From: Acholoe squamosa
Lineage: Eukaryota; Annelida; Polychaeta; Phyllodocida; Polynoidae
NCBI GenBank assembly: GCA_949317995.1
Contig: OX439047.1
Location: 46,501,505-46,565,504, forward strand
DNA length: 64,000 bases
Direction: 5' to 3'
This document shows positions 1-12,896 of this stretch, piece by piece (within the stretch, counting starts at the first letter, position 1; each line of letters opens with the position of its first letter). The position numbers were made by a program, and so were the translations under genes. A model generated the notes under the pieces. It worked only from the letters and a program-made list of their open reading frames with translations. It did not search any database and had not been told where the DNA came from.

Positions 1-64
1 CTATAACGTAAAGGACAAAATCGCAGAGATATTTGAGCCCTAAATCGCCATGTGGGATTCGACC
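1..64. repeat. Right end of a GGTCGAATCCC-type inverted-repeat element (copy 1, cut by window edge)
   Basis: The stretch ends in the inverted terminus GGGATTCGACC followed by TA. It shares the subterminal words ATCGCAGAGATATTTGAG and CGCCATGTGG with five other copies in this window. Only the right end is visible. Abutment to TA fits a Tc1/mariner-like target site. Confidence 0.8.
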
Positions 65-694
65 TATATGGACATCATAGCCCTGTATCCTTAGGGTTAT
101 TGTTTTTTTTCTAGTTCTATTAGAGCATGGAGTATGTAATCTTTGTCCCTACTTTACCTGGAATCTATTAAATAACATTATCACTGCTTACCAGTGGCCG
201 ACGAGCGGCTGCTATCACTGGGTGTGACGTCATGACATCTTGACCATATTCGCAGTCACATAACTATCATGACTCGTCTAGGCCATAAATCCTACCAGCT
301 GACAAAAATCCCATTGCCTTAACCTATTCAGGCCTAATGTACCTAAAAGTTGACATGAAGGCCTATTTTTGGCCTATTTTTGGAATCCTCACATTTCTTT
401 AAGAATAAGTCAAACTTTACCATTTTTTCTAAGTCTGACATATGGGAGGTGGTCTCTTGGGGAAACTGAAATATTGGAGTCTATCTTTAATTTCTTAGAT
501 ATGGTGAGCTTCCAAACATGATGGAAAATACAAGAAATACCATCCAAATTTAAACAATATTTAATCAAAAAAATCACAAAAAATGTAAAGTAATTAATTT
601 TTTTAAGTGAAAACCTACTTTTGAGATTTTTCCATACAAAAAAATAGGGCAGAAGGATTTTCTGTGTATTTGGTCCATTTTCAACAAATATACT

Positions 695-758
695 GGTTGC
701 CATGGCAACCAAAATTCTAAAATAGTGATTTTGCATGAATTTGGTTGCCATGGTAACC
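695..758. promoter_or_regulatory. Pair of X-box-like palindromes
   Basis: GGTTGCCATGGCAACC (695-710) is a perfect palindrome, and GGTTGCCATGGTAACC (743-758) is nearly one. Both match the bipartite X-box recognised by RFX transcription factors. A related GTTGCCATGGAAAC lies near 20450 inside a nested repeat, so these may be parts of a repeat family rather than a host enhancer. Confidence 0.4.
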
Positions 759-1423
759 AAATAGAAATGGTACCATGTGGTGATGCAGATCATTCTATTT
801 TCAGAATTTGAAAATTAAAAAGAACTGCTACAATATGCACTTTATTTCATCTCAATTGATAAAGGGGTTCCTGAAATATGCATGTTTAAAGTTTGATCAA
901 ATCATTATTTTTGAGAATATGAATGCTATGTTATCAGAGCTGTATCTCCCTTATCATGATAGATACGGACAATCAGGATTCCGGGATTTTATACCCATGT
1001 GTTTAGCTTAGACCACCACCATTTCACTTCTAGTAGGAATATCAACATGATTCAAACAGATTTTGAAAGGTAATGACACCCCCTAAGGCCCAAAATTTAG
1101 TGTAAAACAATATAGACCTGAATGTGTTAAGCAAGGAAGATCGTCACTTCTGCACGCATTAAGGCTGTGACTACAGGATCGTGTAAGAAATGACTCCATA
1201 CGAGTGACTCCATAGTGAGCTCCAGTAGAGGCCTTAAAATAGTAGCTGCTATTTATTCAACTACTGGCTCAATACACACCACTATGAAGTCATAGCACCC
1301 AGTCGTAGGGGCCACTATTGGCTACATAGTGACCAGTCATACCTCCTTCATGGTCTAGTATGCACTCCTGTGTTCAAATGAGCATAGGGCTGCAGTAACT
1401 ACCGTAATGTCTCATATAGGAGC

Positions 1424-1520
1424 TGGGCCTTGAATAGCAGCCTACCTTGAATAGGGGCCGGGATAGGAGGGCTGTGAAATCAATAGGGGCCGGGCCTTGA
1501 ATAGGGGCCTGTTGGGGCCA
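1424..1520. repeat. Degenerate GC-rich minisatellite
   Basis: About four imperfect units share the words GGGCCTTGAATAG and AATAGGGGCC. Unit length varies between about 20 and 30 bp. It is a local tandem array with no coding potential. Confidence 0.6.
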
Positions 1521-2349
1521 GTTTTAGGTTGTTTTAGGAAGACAACTGAAACCCATCAGCCCGAATGATGTATAATTGTTCTAGAGAATTCCCTTTCAAA
1601 TCACATATGATAGATCTATATCTAATGACCTAATTATAACGAAAACGCTCTGTTATTCTTTCTTAATAGTAGGGCTGAGGTGTCAGCTAGGTGAGATATC
1701 CTTTGTAATTTTATAAGGAAGCCATGGTGGGTGAGGGTTGGGTATGACAGGCATGACAGCTTTGTAAGGCCTAGTGCTCTATCTACACCACTGCATACTA
1801 GTAACTACATAGTTGGCCCATGTGTGGACGAAATGCTCAATTCTTAGGTGAAACACCACACTTTTCCAAATGATATTTTATTCTTTAGGGAAAAAAAACT
1901 GCCTTCCCAGAGCCAAAGGCACTGACCACAGGGTTAAAGGTAGTAGTTTAAAGAGCCCAGATTGGGTACATTTGAGCAAAGGAGTGCAGAGGGCAGCAGC
2001 TAAGGCTACCCACTAATTATTTACATGCAGGGTTGTCATACCAGGATCCCCTATTGAGTCACTGCTGTAGTGGCTATTTAGCCAGCTAGCTGGCAGTATG
2101 ATCACCCAGTAATGTAGCAACCTATTTAGTCACCAAGGCCAAAATCCTAAGATCACCTGCTAAGATCTGACCCAACTCCAGTCGTAGCTGGCTGAACCTG
2201 TCGTGGAAACTATTGAAACACAATCCAGCTCACACGGCTGCCTATTCACAGTGAATCTACCCTTTACGAGCCCATATTCACAGAGCCTATCATGATTTCA
2301 GTGTAAGGTATACAATGAGTTAATATTAGCCTGCTATAATTTTCTTTAG

Positions 2350-3591
2350 GTGACAGCCGCTACGTGGTAAACACCATTTCTGCTGGGAACGTCTTAGCTT
2401 CAACGCTAGTCATCAAAAAGGCCAGAGTAAGAGGCTTTCCGCATGAGTACAGGTATGAAAAACTGTAAAACTTTAGAATTTTCTGATATCAACTCTGTTC
2501 AATTAAACATTAACAACACAATCTGACAATGAGCAGTTGGTAATAAAATATTAAAATGTGAAAATATAATCGATTACTTTACCTTAGTACATAAAATTCA
2601 CAGACGAAAACATTATTATGGGTTTTGGCTCAGTTAACTTCAATTATTGCTGTTGGTGATAATAGCATTATCGTGATCATGCAAAACGATTCCAGTAAAT
2701 CACACCTTGAGCAGACCTTCATATCTGTGGTCCACCTTTACTTACAGTCTGGTTGTCAAGGTCAATGAGCACCCTATGCAGTACTTGGTGACGACCCGTG
2801 TCACGAGGGTCATCGAGGTGACTGAGAACAGCTTCTTGGATGGTATCATTTGGCTGCGTACTCCAAAGCCTACCATGTCCTTCGGCTACAATGGCCATTT
2901 CACAGTAACCTGTAGGGCCGAGATCGACCAAGAGAGTCCCAACCCCTTCCTTGATGAGCTCCACATGTATCGTACCTACATCACAAAGGAGACCCGGTCA
3001 GGCACCTATGGTCACTTGGTGAGTGTCAATTGTGGGGCAATTCACCGCGACCGTGAAAACTATGTTGAGGAGTCCGGAAAGTACAAGTTGATCGCCAGAC
3101 GCTTTGTTCACCCGAGAGGAGGCATCTCAGAGTTTGAGCTGATCTTCTCAGTGTTCAATGCCACGAAGGAAGACCAAGGCATGTACTCTTGTGCCATGGA
3201 GAGGAGCCAGGACAAAGCCTATGTGAGCACATGGGTGACACAGGACAGCCTTGAGACAAAACCTCTAGCTGAGTTCATTCCATGTGAAGCCCACAGCTTT
3301 GACCATTCGCGTTCAGCCCTCATCGCTGAAAGTCGCAAGGAGACCTGTTTCCGATGTCGTGGCTTTGGCTATCCGCAGCCCTTTGTGATAATCTATCGTG
3401 AGGGGTTGCCGCTCATGAATGTCACAGATCGTATTCTAATCGACAGACATGTAAACGTAGCTGATGGGGGTCTGGCTGAGGTGACCTATACCTTCCTGGA
3501 CCCTACGTATGAAGACAATGGCGCCTATGAGTGCAGGGTGGAGAACTATAAGGGCAAGGCCTCCTTTCCCTTTAACCTCATCATTATGTGA
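2350..3591 (+). CDS. Ig-domain protein, last two exons (5' incomplete)
   Basis: Exon 2350-2452 lies between TTTCTTTAG and GTATGA and encodes the second half of an Ig fold (DSRYVV...STLVIKK). It ends in phase 2. Exon 2748-3591 follows CTTTACTTACAG, restores the frame (AG+T = Ser) and ends at TGA. The last exon carries two Ig folds. The first has a Cys in FTVTCRA and a Cys in GMYSCAM. The second is C2/I-set-like with ETCFRCRGFGYPQP, and Ile instead of the usual Trp, then NGAYECRV. N-glycosylation sequons NAT and NVT fit a secreted or cell-surface protein. There is no C-terminal membrane helix. The protein is a clear paralogue of the minus-strand gene at 34526-41978. A specific family name is not justified. 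Confidence 0.8.
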
Positions 3592-6500
3592 GAGGAGTTT
3601 GACCCAGAGTGTAAGTAAATGACATTGGTCGCCACTCTGAACACCTGTCGTCGGTTCAACACCGGCCAACGACAAGCCTGAATTAAATAAGGGGAAAAAC
3701 AGTGCGAAAGATAGTTCTTTACACAAGAATATGCTGATACTTTATTTTACCATTAGCATTACTGCAACCTAGCCAATGTTTTCGACCGTAATGTTTTCTT
3801 GATTCCCTTGATTCAATGGCATGTACACAAAAGTCTAGGTAGGATAGGCGAAATATAAGCTTTTAGTGAGAAATTGAAGTATCGCAATCGGATAATACAT
3901 TTATATAATGTGTTTCACGTTGTTTTTTTTTAAGTATATGGATACTTTATTTCACATTAATGTATAAACTTCCGTTCAACCTTTTTAAGACTCATAGCGT
4001 TAGGATAAAACTGGAACTTGAAATCACAAATATGTCTTTCTTTTTACCTCTGCATAAGGTATCTCCTTCTAGATCATAATTTTCCTCAATATTATTACAG
4101 TAAACAACGGTTGATATTCTTGGATGGCCACTTAATACATAACATATCAGTCACATAGAAGGACAAGACAAGTGTGACCCAATACATGCAATGGGTCAAG
4201 CCTCATACCATTACTAGATTGAATTAATTCATCCGACCCATGCTAAAGCAGGAACCCCCAAGCTACACTTTGAACAACATGTCCATTGCTTTATTGAAGT
4301 ACTCTGTTACCTAATGCTTTTTGGCGGTGCAGAAGAATTGAAGAGAAAAGCCAGTAAGGCTTCTATGACAGACAGGCATTGGCCAAGTCCTGACAGATCA
4401 GGCAAGCACCAGCTAGCCCACTACATAACCACATGAGCAACTCAATGTGTTTGGGCAATATGGAGCAGATCAGAAACTGAAGAATCATACAATGGTTGTA
4501 CATTAAAAGGATTCACTTAGAACTAGGAGGAGGAACTGGATTGACACAACCAAATTTGGGTTGACAAATGTGTTCTCCTCCCCAACGAAATGAAAGGTTT
4601 TTGGCTCACTTATTTACAGTCTGGGTCACAAGATCTGCTTGTCAAGGGACTTCTGAAGCTGATCTATGAACGGAGTTAATTATGGCAGAATTAAGGGGGT
4701 GAATATGGTATACTCTCCTAATGTCTTACTGCCATCGATTTGTTAAAATGAATTCTTCATGGTTATTTAACTCGACTGTAATAGTATTATTCAGATTTGA
4801 AAGTCAGACTACAGTTGTAATGTTCTTTTTGTGTAATTAATTAGGGTTGCAGTTTTTCTAAAATCCATTTATAACAATCATAGTAAATGTAGAAAATCTA
4901 GACATTGTTGCAAAGTATGATGCCATTTTATTATTGTAGCTCAACTATAAATCATTTCATATATTTCATAATTGATTGTATCATAGTTTCATATGCATAC
5001 AGCCAAAATTCCTTATGCTCTTTTGCATAGGGAACTTTGCCTTTTCAACAGAATGATATCTTCAGTCTGTTTGACAAATACTTATCAGTGATATTTTAAC
5101 TGTTGAAATACATGGATATGATTTGTTCATATCTTTTCTTAGATTCAAACCAAGACGGGGTAATGAGTTTCAAACTAAATCCTTAGATCTTTTTGCAATG
5201 GATGTTAAGGAATTTTGTTTATGGAAAGCAGGTATTGTCTTGTACGTAATGTCGTAAAGATACTTTGCTTTCTCCAGTTAGAAAATATAGTACAGTGCAA
5301 TACATACCACACACCATTGTAGCAGGTAATGTAAATAAATATATTCAACATTGACTTCTTTCTTAGCTTCTTTTCAAATGTGACATAATACTTTAGCACG
5401 TGAGAGCAGTATTGCAGACCAACATTTCACATGTCATGAAATAAACTGAAAATTCCTACCCTGACACTACCAGAGAACTTGAAAAATAAAGAAACGTGCA
5501 CATTAAAATATTATTATGATGATAAATTTGCATTTTTGCAAGAGCTGAATGGACAAAGAAATTTTCATTTTTAAATGACATCATATGGTAATGGAGGTAC
5601 ACTGCATGCTGACAAATATGCTGAAATAGCAATAATTAGAGCGGTAGGAGCCAGGATAGATTGACTGGGGCAGCAGATAGACGTGTCTAGTCTGATAACT
5701 CACAATCACTTCACCATTCTGTGTCTGTGCCTGTCCTTCGTGCATCGTCATCTTCAGGGTACTTTGGAAACAATGACAATGTCAGCTTTGGTCTATATCA
5801 CAACTGCCATCCTTCCATTGGCCGTCAGAACAATGCCAACCCGCACACTGTGTGGTCATGCCTTTCATGATAAACCTACTTCTCATAGAACCTCTCTCGG
5901 CTGCAGTGATGGAATTTAGAAATTATTAATCTCATTTCCCTTGCTGAAACAGATGGAGTGTCACACTGTGCTGATTGCTGTACCACGAATGATTTCATTT
6001 ATCCATTTCAAATGTCAGTGCGTGAGGATAGTTTTAGTATGCAGGCAAATGACAAGGCAATATGAAAGTGGGTCGGTTATATTGGTGAACATTACCGTGA
6101 TATTCCTCATTATTCATATACATCAAAGCCCCCAATTTACATGAAATAAGGAAGTACGATAATGATCTCAACAGTCATTGTGGTTCATTTCGCTCCTTTA
6201 TGTAGATATCAAGTGTTTGCACTTGACTCAAGGACATCAGATTCTACGAAACGTTGTCGAAATAACAGTGAAATCCTTGTCCCAAAGTTACCAGAGAACC
6301 GTTGTTATTTTCATGGAGATTCCTTGTACCACCATACTGCCATTCATCTGAGGCTTCATTGTAGAAACTACACTGTCAAACTACGCCAAGCTATTTACAG
6401 CACATTGCTTTTATTTTTGGAAAACAGTAGGAGCTCCTGTTAGTACAAATCCAATGACCCTACAGTAGCTTGCCGTGTACCCAGTACAGGGCAAGGTACT

Positions 6501-6593
6501 ACCCATTTACAATGGGGACTAAGAGTGTACACTACTTCATTGTATTATGATTACACTGGTTCACACTTTAGTTTTATAAGGAGATAATCTTTA
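3592..6593. other. Intergenic, no feature recognised
   Basis: AT-rich DNA with several short chance ORFs (for example 5683-5919 and 6162-6443). None shows a domain, signal sequence or splice context. Apart from the possible 3' UTR of the Ig gene, I see nothing in it. Confidence 0.5.
3682..3687 (+). terminator. Possible polyadenylation signal ATTAAA
   Basis: This common variant of the animal poly(A) signal lies about 90 bases after the stop codon of the plus-strand Ig gene. No canonical AATAAA was noticed close by. Cleavage is not proven. Confidence 0.35.
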
Positions 6594-6971
6594 GGTTGAA
6601 TCCCACATGGCGAAAAATGCCTCAAATATCTCTGCGATTTTGTCAGCTGCGTTTTATGGGCTTCCAGGTGCCCTATATCACAAGGAGTGCTAGTTACATT
6701 GTGTAAGATCAAAGTACCAATGCAGACTCTGCTAGGGTTTTATATCCTTGCGATTTTAGAATATCAAACATGTTAGACACAGATATACCCTTTAACCAGG
6801 GCAATATATTGCATATACTTTACAATAAAACATAACAGTGTCCTTGTGTTCTATGTACCCTACTGTAGACTGTAGTTATTTCCCTTGCGAATTCGGGGTG
6901 GATCTAAAAATCGCAACAGATTCAAAATCGCAGAGATATTTGAGGCATTTTTCGCCAATCGAGATTTGACC
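6594..6971. repeat. GGTCGAATCCC-type element, copy 2
   Basis: It starts GGTTGAATCCCACATGG just after TA and ends in a decayed inverted copy (CGAGATTTGACC). Both ends carry the word ATCTCTGCGATTTT or its complement. The interior resembles copy 3 in the opposite orientation. No ORF is present, so it is non-autonomous. Confidence 0.8.
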
Positions 6972-7693
6972 TTTTGAGAGTGCAATCATATGATATCATT
7001 TTTACACAAATCGTTGGAGACATTCAACAGAATACATACACTTGAAAACTAGCCCATGTTTCAAGATATCCGTTTATGCTAATCCATTTATGAAATAATT
7101 TCATTACCTCTGTTGGCAATGTGATATGAAACAGGTATAATCAGGTTCCGAACGTTCAATTTGAAATCCAAGATAGGTTTGATCAGAAAAATCCAGGCAT
7201 CAGTTTAATCAGGAAAGAAAAAAAAAGAGGTAGATGATTATTTCCCAACTTAATGCAGGAAAAGTTGGGCCACAGTAGTCAGGGTATAACACCCCTGTAT
7301 GTCACTCTGATGAGATAAATAATTCGGAAAACAACTTTACCAGTTTACCATGAACTTTCAAATAACTGCCTACACTAAAACATCATTCGTTTACCAGTAG
7401 TTGGCAGGTTATCGTAAATGAAGGACTGGGGACGTAGCCACCGACTTTTACGAACACAATCTAACCCAATATAGACATAAATGATTTAGAGTAGGACAGA
7501 TAAAAGTGATGTAAGGTAAAGGGAGAGCCATAACTGCTAAAAACCTGCTAACTGATTTATGCCAGCAAAGTACTGCCACGGGCACAACTGATGCAAAATG
7601 ATGAGGACATAAATTCTAAGCACACAGTGGCTTTCTAAGCTATAATACCCTTCCAGGAAGGACATGAATTTGTTACTGTTATAGGTGAATGAA

Positions 7694-7733
<40 letters not shown>

Positions 7734-9958
7734 AGAGGTCTATAGACTTAGAGAGACTTTAATCATGTAATGAGAGTATAGAAATAGACTTGGTGCATGG
7801 CCTCGCTGTACATTTACATCAATCCACCCGAGGGTGACAGTCTTCGTCTTCATAGAAGATAGGCACCACGAGGGTGGGTTTATTTCAAGTCTATTTGATC
7901 TTAAATGACTTGGAATCAACATATATGTAAGAGGGGTGCAGATAGAGAGGTGTTGGACAGGTGTGGATAGGCGCTTTAGTCTTATAGCTATGGAGTGTCG
8001 TTACTGGCATTGCATGATACCACTTTCTCGTAGTGCACGGCAAGATTATGGTTAGCAATCTGCTTGTAGGAAACATTTCAGCACGAGCAAGTGTTTACTA
8101 GTGCCCTCCTACTTATGATTTATTTAATCAGACTAATGGTTGATAGAAACATGCAAGAAGAGTGAAGTGAATCTATTTGTAAATGATTATTTATTCAATA
8201 TAAGATTCTAAAGCACTGCTCATTTGTTAACAACCAGTGAGGAATATGCTGACAGCATACATACTAAAATGAGCCTCCAATACCATGCCATGCTTATTAT
8301 ACTCATCCATAACTCTCTTTGGAACTCAGCCTGGCCAAACTTCTGACCCCATCATTTTGACTCTCAGCACAAGGGTCTAAGTACGTACCTGAGGCCCTAG
8401 TACATCCTCCCATTTACTAAAACCCTGGTCTTCTGTGTGGTTTGACCTTTATACACCTGTTTGTAGTTCAGGACACACACTGAGGCCATTAACTTAGCAC
8501 ACCTTTCTAAATGAGACATGAGAGCTGTACCTGAGGAGCAGCTTAACACCTTCTGTATGGAGCAGCTCAAAGAGCAGTTGAACTAATGAGTACAAGCACA
8601 GGGAACGTGAAGTGTACACTTACAAATAGCACTTCACGTCTGACAGGACATGGTCTTAAAAATGATGTATAGGACTAATAGTGCATTGAGTTTTGGTTTT
8701 ACTACTTTTTGTTTATCAGTTTATGGTATTATGATTATCATGTGAAGCTTCAGGCTTAGCTGTGATGAGAAAACATTTCTTCTGTTTTCACCAAATTCAT
8801 CCATACATGTATGGTTAAGTGCATATTGTGCTCCGTTTTATCGAGCAGGGCAGCAATTTGATACCCCCATCTAAAAAGAAAAAAAGGCATTTTAGTCATA
8901 ACAATCTATTCTTCTGCAAAATGACATTGCCAACTTGCTGTCAGTAATCTAATGGAGGTAATATCCCACTATTACTTTATCAGCTCTTGGCTCATAACAA
9001 TGCACTTTGCTACATTATCCGTTACTTTATGACCTATTAATATTTTAATGATGTACCTATAATTCCATTGTGAGGGATAAACCAATATTTACCACTGTTC
9101 ACGTAGCTATATACACTTAGGGATGCATTTATATATGTAGTATTCTTGCACTTATCCTCTTTACGGTTCTTCATAACGACGCACCTAAAGTGATAAATAG
9201 GTTAGGGACCCAAACTACATTTAGGTTGGAATTCATTTCAATGATCTCTGAAGTAAGTATGATAGCTCCTGATTTTGCCTGTGAAGGTACAACATATAAC
9301 CTCTTATACAGGCACTTGTACCCTGTATGCACGCAGGGGAATCATCCACCTATGTATCCCCTGAAGGCAATCAATGCTCATGTTGACAGTGTCATGAAGG
9401 GGTGCTTTAATTATGTATCAGAATGTGGAAAGAAGACACTAATAACTGCCAAATGGCAAGGCCAGAACCAAGGCATCCTATCATGACTGACCGTAGCTGT
9501 AAACACGTTGAGGCACTGACTATTGAGGAGCAGCAAATAGGCTGGGACAAGATGGGTGGCCTGTAGCTATATAAGACCCCAGCATGGCCCTGTACAGCCC
9601 ACCAGGACACTGGCACATATAATTGCTGGTTACTAATTGAGGTATCACTGCCCCGAACGGCTGATTACAGGCGGGGCCGGTCGCCATGCATCATTTCTCT
9701 ATTGCTACCAAGGGGGAATGGGGATGGAGAGAGCGGATGGAGGTGCAGTGGGGGAACTATAGAAGAGTACTGCCACTTTTCAATTCATCATTTGGGCACA
9801 ACAGGGACATCACTAATTTCTCCACCACTACCTGAAGGCTGGCCAACAGCGACATACATTTTCAGGACAATGGAATTCTAGGGTGTAGTGGTCACAAAAG
9901 TGGCAGCATATTGCAAGCTTAGGGTTGGAAGGGAAGTAGGGATTTCCCCTTCCTAGTG
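6972..9958. other. Intergenic DNA with a GA microsatellite
   Basis: There is a (GA)n run at 7697-7733. Short ORFs such as 9190-9486 lack recognisable features. Nothing else is supported. Confidence 0.5.
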
Positions 9959-10296
9959 ATCCCACTGAACAAGATCTCGAGAATTTCTCAGGAATTTCCC
10001 GAGTCCCGACTTGTGAATACAACAAGAATAGAGAATGTGATTTTCCCTGGAAATTTGGACACGCTATAACATCTTATACTCGAGAAAGTTCTCTAGTCTA
10101 GATCTCAAGAATGGCTTGGGAATTTCTTAGGAAAGACTCTGGATATTCTGAGGAAAGACTCGGGATATTCCCAGGAACTGGACATGTTTTTTTTCTCGAG
10201 TATAGGATGTTCTGGCGCATCCAAATTTCCAGGGAAAATCACGTTCTCCTTGCCCAAGTTGTGAACTTTCCTAACACGAGTCCTGTTCAGTGGGAT
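9959..10296. repeat. Large imperfect hairpin (inverted repeat of about 140 bp arms)
   Basis: ATCCCACTGAAC at 9959-9970 is mirrored at 10285-10296. Further paired words include TTTTCCCTGGAAATTTGGA and TATACTCGAGAAA with their complements. The arms meet around 10125. It resembles a foldback or MITE-type element, and no target duplication was identified. Confidence 0.6.
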
Positions 10297-10609
10297 GATA
10301 TAATACTGAAGAACTCTATGCAGGGGCCTTTAGGGTACCTGCTATATACAAGTTCAATGGTGGAAAAAGTATTTAGGAGACATGTGAAAGGGATATTTAT
10401 TGGATTGTGATTCTTTAGAGTTGACCTGCTTTATTCTCTTTCAACATGCAGTGTGGCTCTTTTGTAAGGAAAGGTATCTTCACTATGATACAAGCTTTAA
10501 CTATGAAGTGGAGATTACAAAGGATTAAGCTAAAATAAATTTCGAGGGTCATTTTACTGTTGGCCAGGCAGCGTTCATTCAGTTGAGGTTCTCAATTTCT
10601 TTTCCTGAA

Positions 10610-10979
10610 GGTCGAATCCCACATGGCGAAAAATGCCTCAAACATATCTGCGATTTTGAATCTATTGCAATTCTTGGGTCTACCCCAAATTTGCAAGGGA
10701 TATGACTGTAATAGCTGCATAGAACACAAGGACACTGTTGTGCTTTATTGTAAAGACTTTGCAATATATTGCCCTGGTTAGTGGGTATATCTGTGTCTGA
10801 TATGTTTCCTCTCCTAAAATCGTAAGGATTTAAGACCTGAGCACAGTCTGAAGTGGAAATTTGATATTGCACAATTTCTTATAGCACCATTTGCGATTAA
10901 GAATACCAGGAAGGCCATAAAGCACAACTGACAAAATCGCAGAGATATTTGAGGCATTTTCGCCATGTGGGATTAGACC
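10610..10979. repeat. GGTCGAATCCC-type element, copy 3
   Basis: The left end is GGTCGAATCCCACATGG and the right end is the complement with one change (GGGATTAGACC). The interior matches copy 2 read on the other strand, including words such as GAACACAAGGACACTGTTG. It is about 370 bp with no coding content. Confidence 0.85.
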
Positions 10980-12896
10980 TTAAAGAGATTTCTATTCTAT
11001 TTGGATCTGGTTTCAGCAGTTAGTGAGCTTTGCTAGCAAGACATGGCTGCCATATCATTTTCGCATGATATTGGTTTAACCACTGTATCACTGAATCTGG
11101 CAGGCACAGTTTGTGTCACACAATGTTCATGTCACTATAGATGGCTGAATTTAGTTGATACGATGTTTTGGACCAACGGTCAATTTTATCCTGGTTCTCA
11201 AATGTGACATTGCTACATTATGATATCCATACTAATTCTAACAAAGCTTAAAACTGTGGATCAACATGGTAAAAGGTACACCTACGAGGGGGTGCGCGGG
11301 CATACCTTTTACCGTGTTGATCCAAAAATGCTAATTTTATGAAATCATGAGGTTTGTGCTCAAAGTGTCAAAAACGTTTATGTAAAAGGTTTATGAAATT
11401 TGTTTATAAGACATAGTGTTTTACAGTGTTTCAACACAAGTAGGTGAAATTTGGAAACTAGATGCAACTTCAACGTAATGGTGTTGTACATTTTCTCTCT
11501 CGGGTGAAATATGACTATCGTGGTCTTTTGCTTGCAATACAGGGCAGTATATGATAGAATGCAAATCATTATTACACATTTACGAGGTGACATCAATATG
11601 CCCTGGTGAATTGAAACATGTACGGCCTTTTGAACCACGCTGTCCATCTGTCAATTAGGCCTCTCAAGGACCAATAGCAGTTGGGGTTGATGGCCGTGCA
11701 TCCTATTGTGATAGGTGTGATAGCCATGAAAGCTGACCAGAACACATGCTCTGTAGGCCTTATTTTTTGTGTCTTCCGACCCACTAATATGATGAACTTA
11801 GCAGGGGCAAATAGAGTGAATTGGATTTGCTGACCTTAAAAAGTCATCATGACACAATGAAGCAACTACAGGAAAGTCGTTTCTGGACATCTATTAAGCA
11901 GGTTGACATTCAGATGAGGTCATGAAATTCATCATAAGGTGGACAGAGCATCATTCTGCAGTACTTCTGGTTCAGTATTCTAACTGGTGAGCCATAACTG
12001 TCAGATTGTATTATGATATCTCTCCGCTGACATTGGCACCTTCTCCTCTGTATTGTTCATGTATGCAGTAAGCCCAGCTACTGTCATACAACACATCTCC
12101 CTAGTCAGTACAGGGATAGCAAGTTCTTCTTTTTTGCCCATGTTGATTTATTTTTCCTGATTGCTAGCAAGTTATATCATGCGATAAATACTTAATATTG
12201 ATGACCAACATGTTAATATCTTATGGTATTGTATCCATTGAAATTTGGCAGGCTCATTCAAGTCATGGAGAAATGTTCTTAAAAGTTAAATGAGTTTTTA
12301 AATAAGTAAATATGTCTGTATTTTCAGATTGTGGTACTATGGACTCATAAGTTATTACAGTATTATGTATTCATACTAAATGCAAGTCTGCATTTTCATT
12401 TCACGTTCCACTTGTCAAGAGACAATATCATTCATTTGAACCGCTTCAGTAAGACCGGCACACGTTTATCTGGGAATAAATGAAACAAAGTTAATGGGAT
12501 ATTACAAAACAAATTGCTTTAGAGAAAAAGGTGTATGGTCTTATTCTATTTTCATTGAGACTAAATGAATATTATTTTTCAGCATTAAGAAATTAACTTG
12601 ACAGAGGGTTGACTTAACAGAGGCAAATATTTCTCTGTGAAAATACAGGATTGTGTCTTTTTTTGTGATTGTTTTTGGCAGGGAACCCTTTTCAGTCTAA
12701 AAGGGGTAGCCGTCCCTGGAACACATTCTCCCTTTGTCTCCTCATGATAATTATAACAACAAGAAGGAAAAGATATCAAGGGATCTGAGAAATAGGTTTC
12801 TGTTTTACAATTTCATGTTCTGGGTCGGTTCTAACTGTGGCATAATTCCTCAGAGGTATACATTCCTTATTTGATTAATATTCTATTTGATACTTA
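10980..12896. other. Intergenic DNA with one short hairpin
   Basis: A 66 bp hairpin at 11258-11323 is listed separately. No gene is supported in the rest. Minus-strand ORFs at 11378-11784 have no domain signature. Confidence 0.5.
11258..11323. repeat. Compact 21-bp-arm hairpin
   Basis: The arms run 11258-11278 and 11303-11323, with one mismatch, around a 24-base loop that includes GAGGGGGTGCGCGGG. The stem contains GGTAAAAGGTA. As RNA it would fold into a long stem. No longer flanking symmetry was found. Confidence 0.7.

Larger units (their letters stand above)
65..2349. other. Intergenic or intronic DNA left of the Ig gene
   Basis: AT-rich, with no coding region I can support. It holds two X-box palindromes (695-758) and a GC-rich minisatellite (1424-1520), listed separately. 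The 5' exons of the Ig gene ending at 3591 could lie here, but I found no open segment with Ig character and matching splice sites. Confidence 0.5.

Noticed and set aside
9190-9486. 98-codon plus-strand ORF
   Set aside because: No recognisable domain, no splice or promoter support; consistent with chance.
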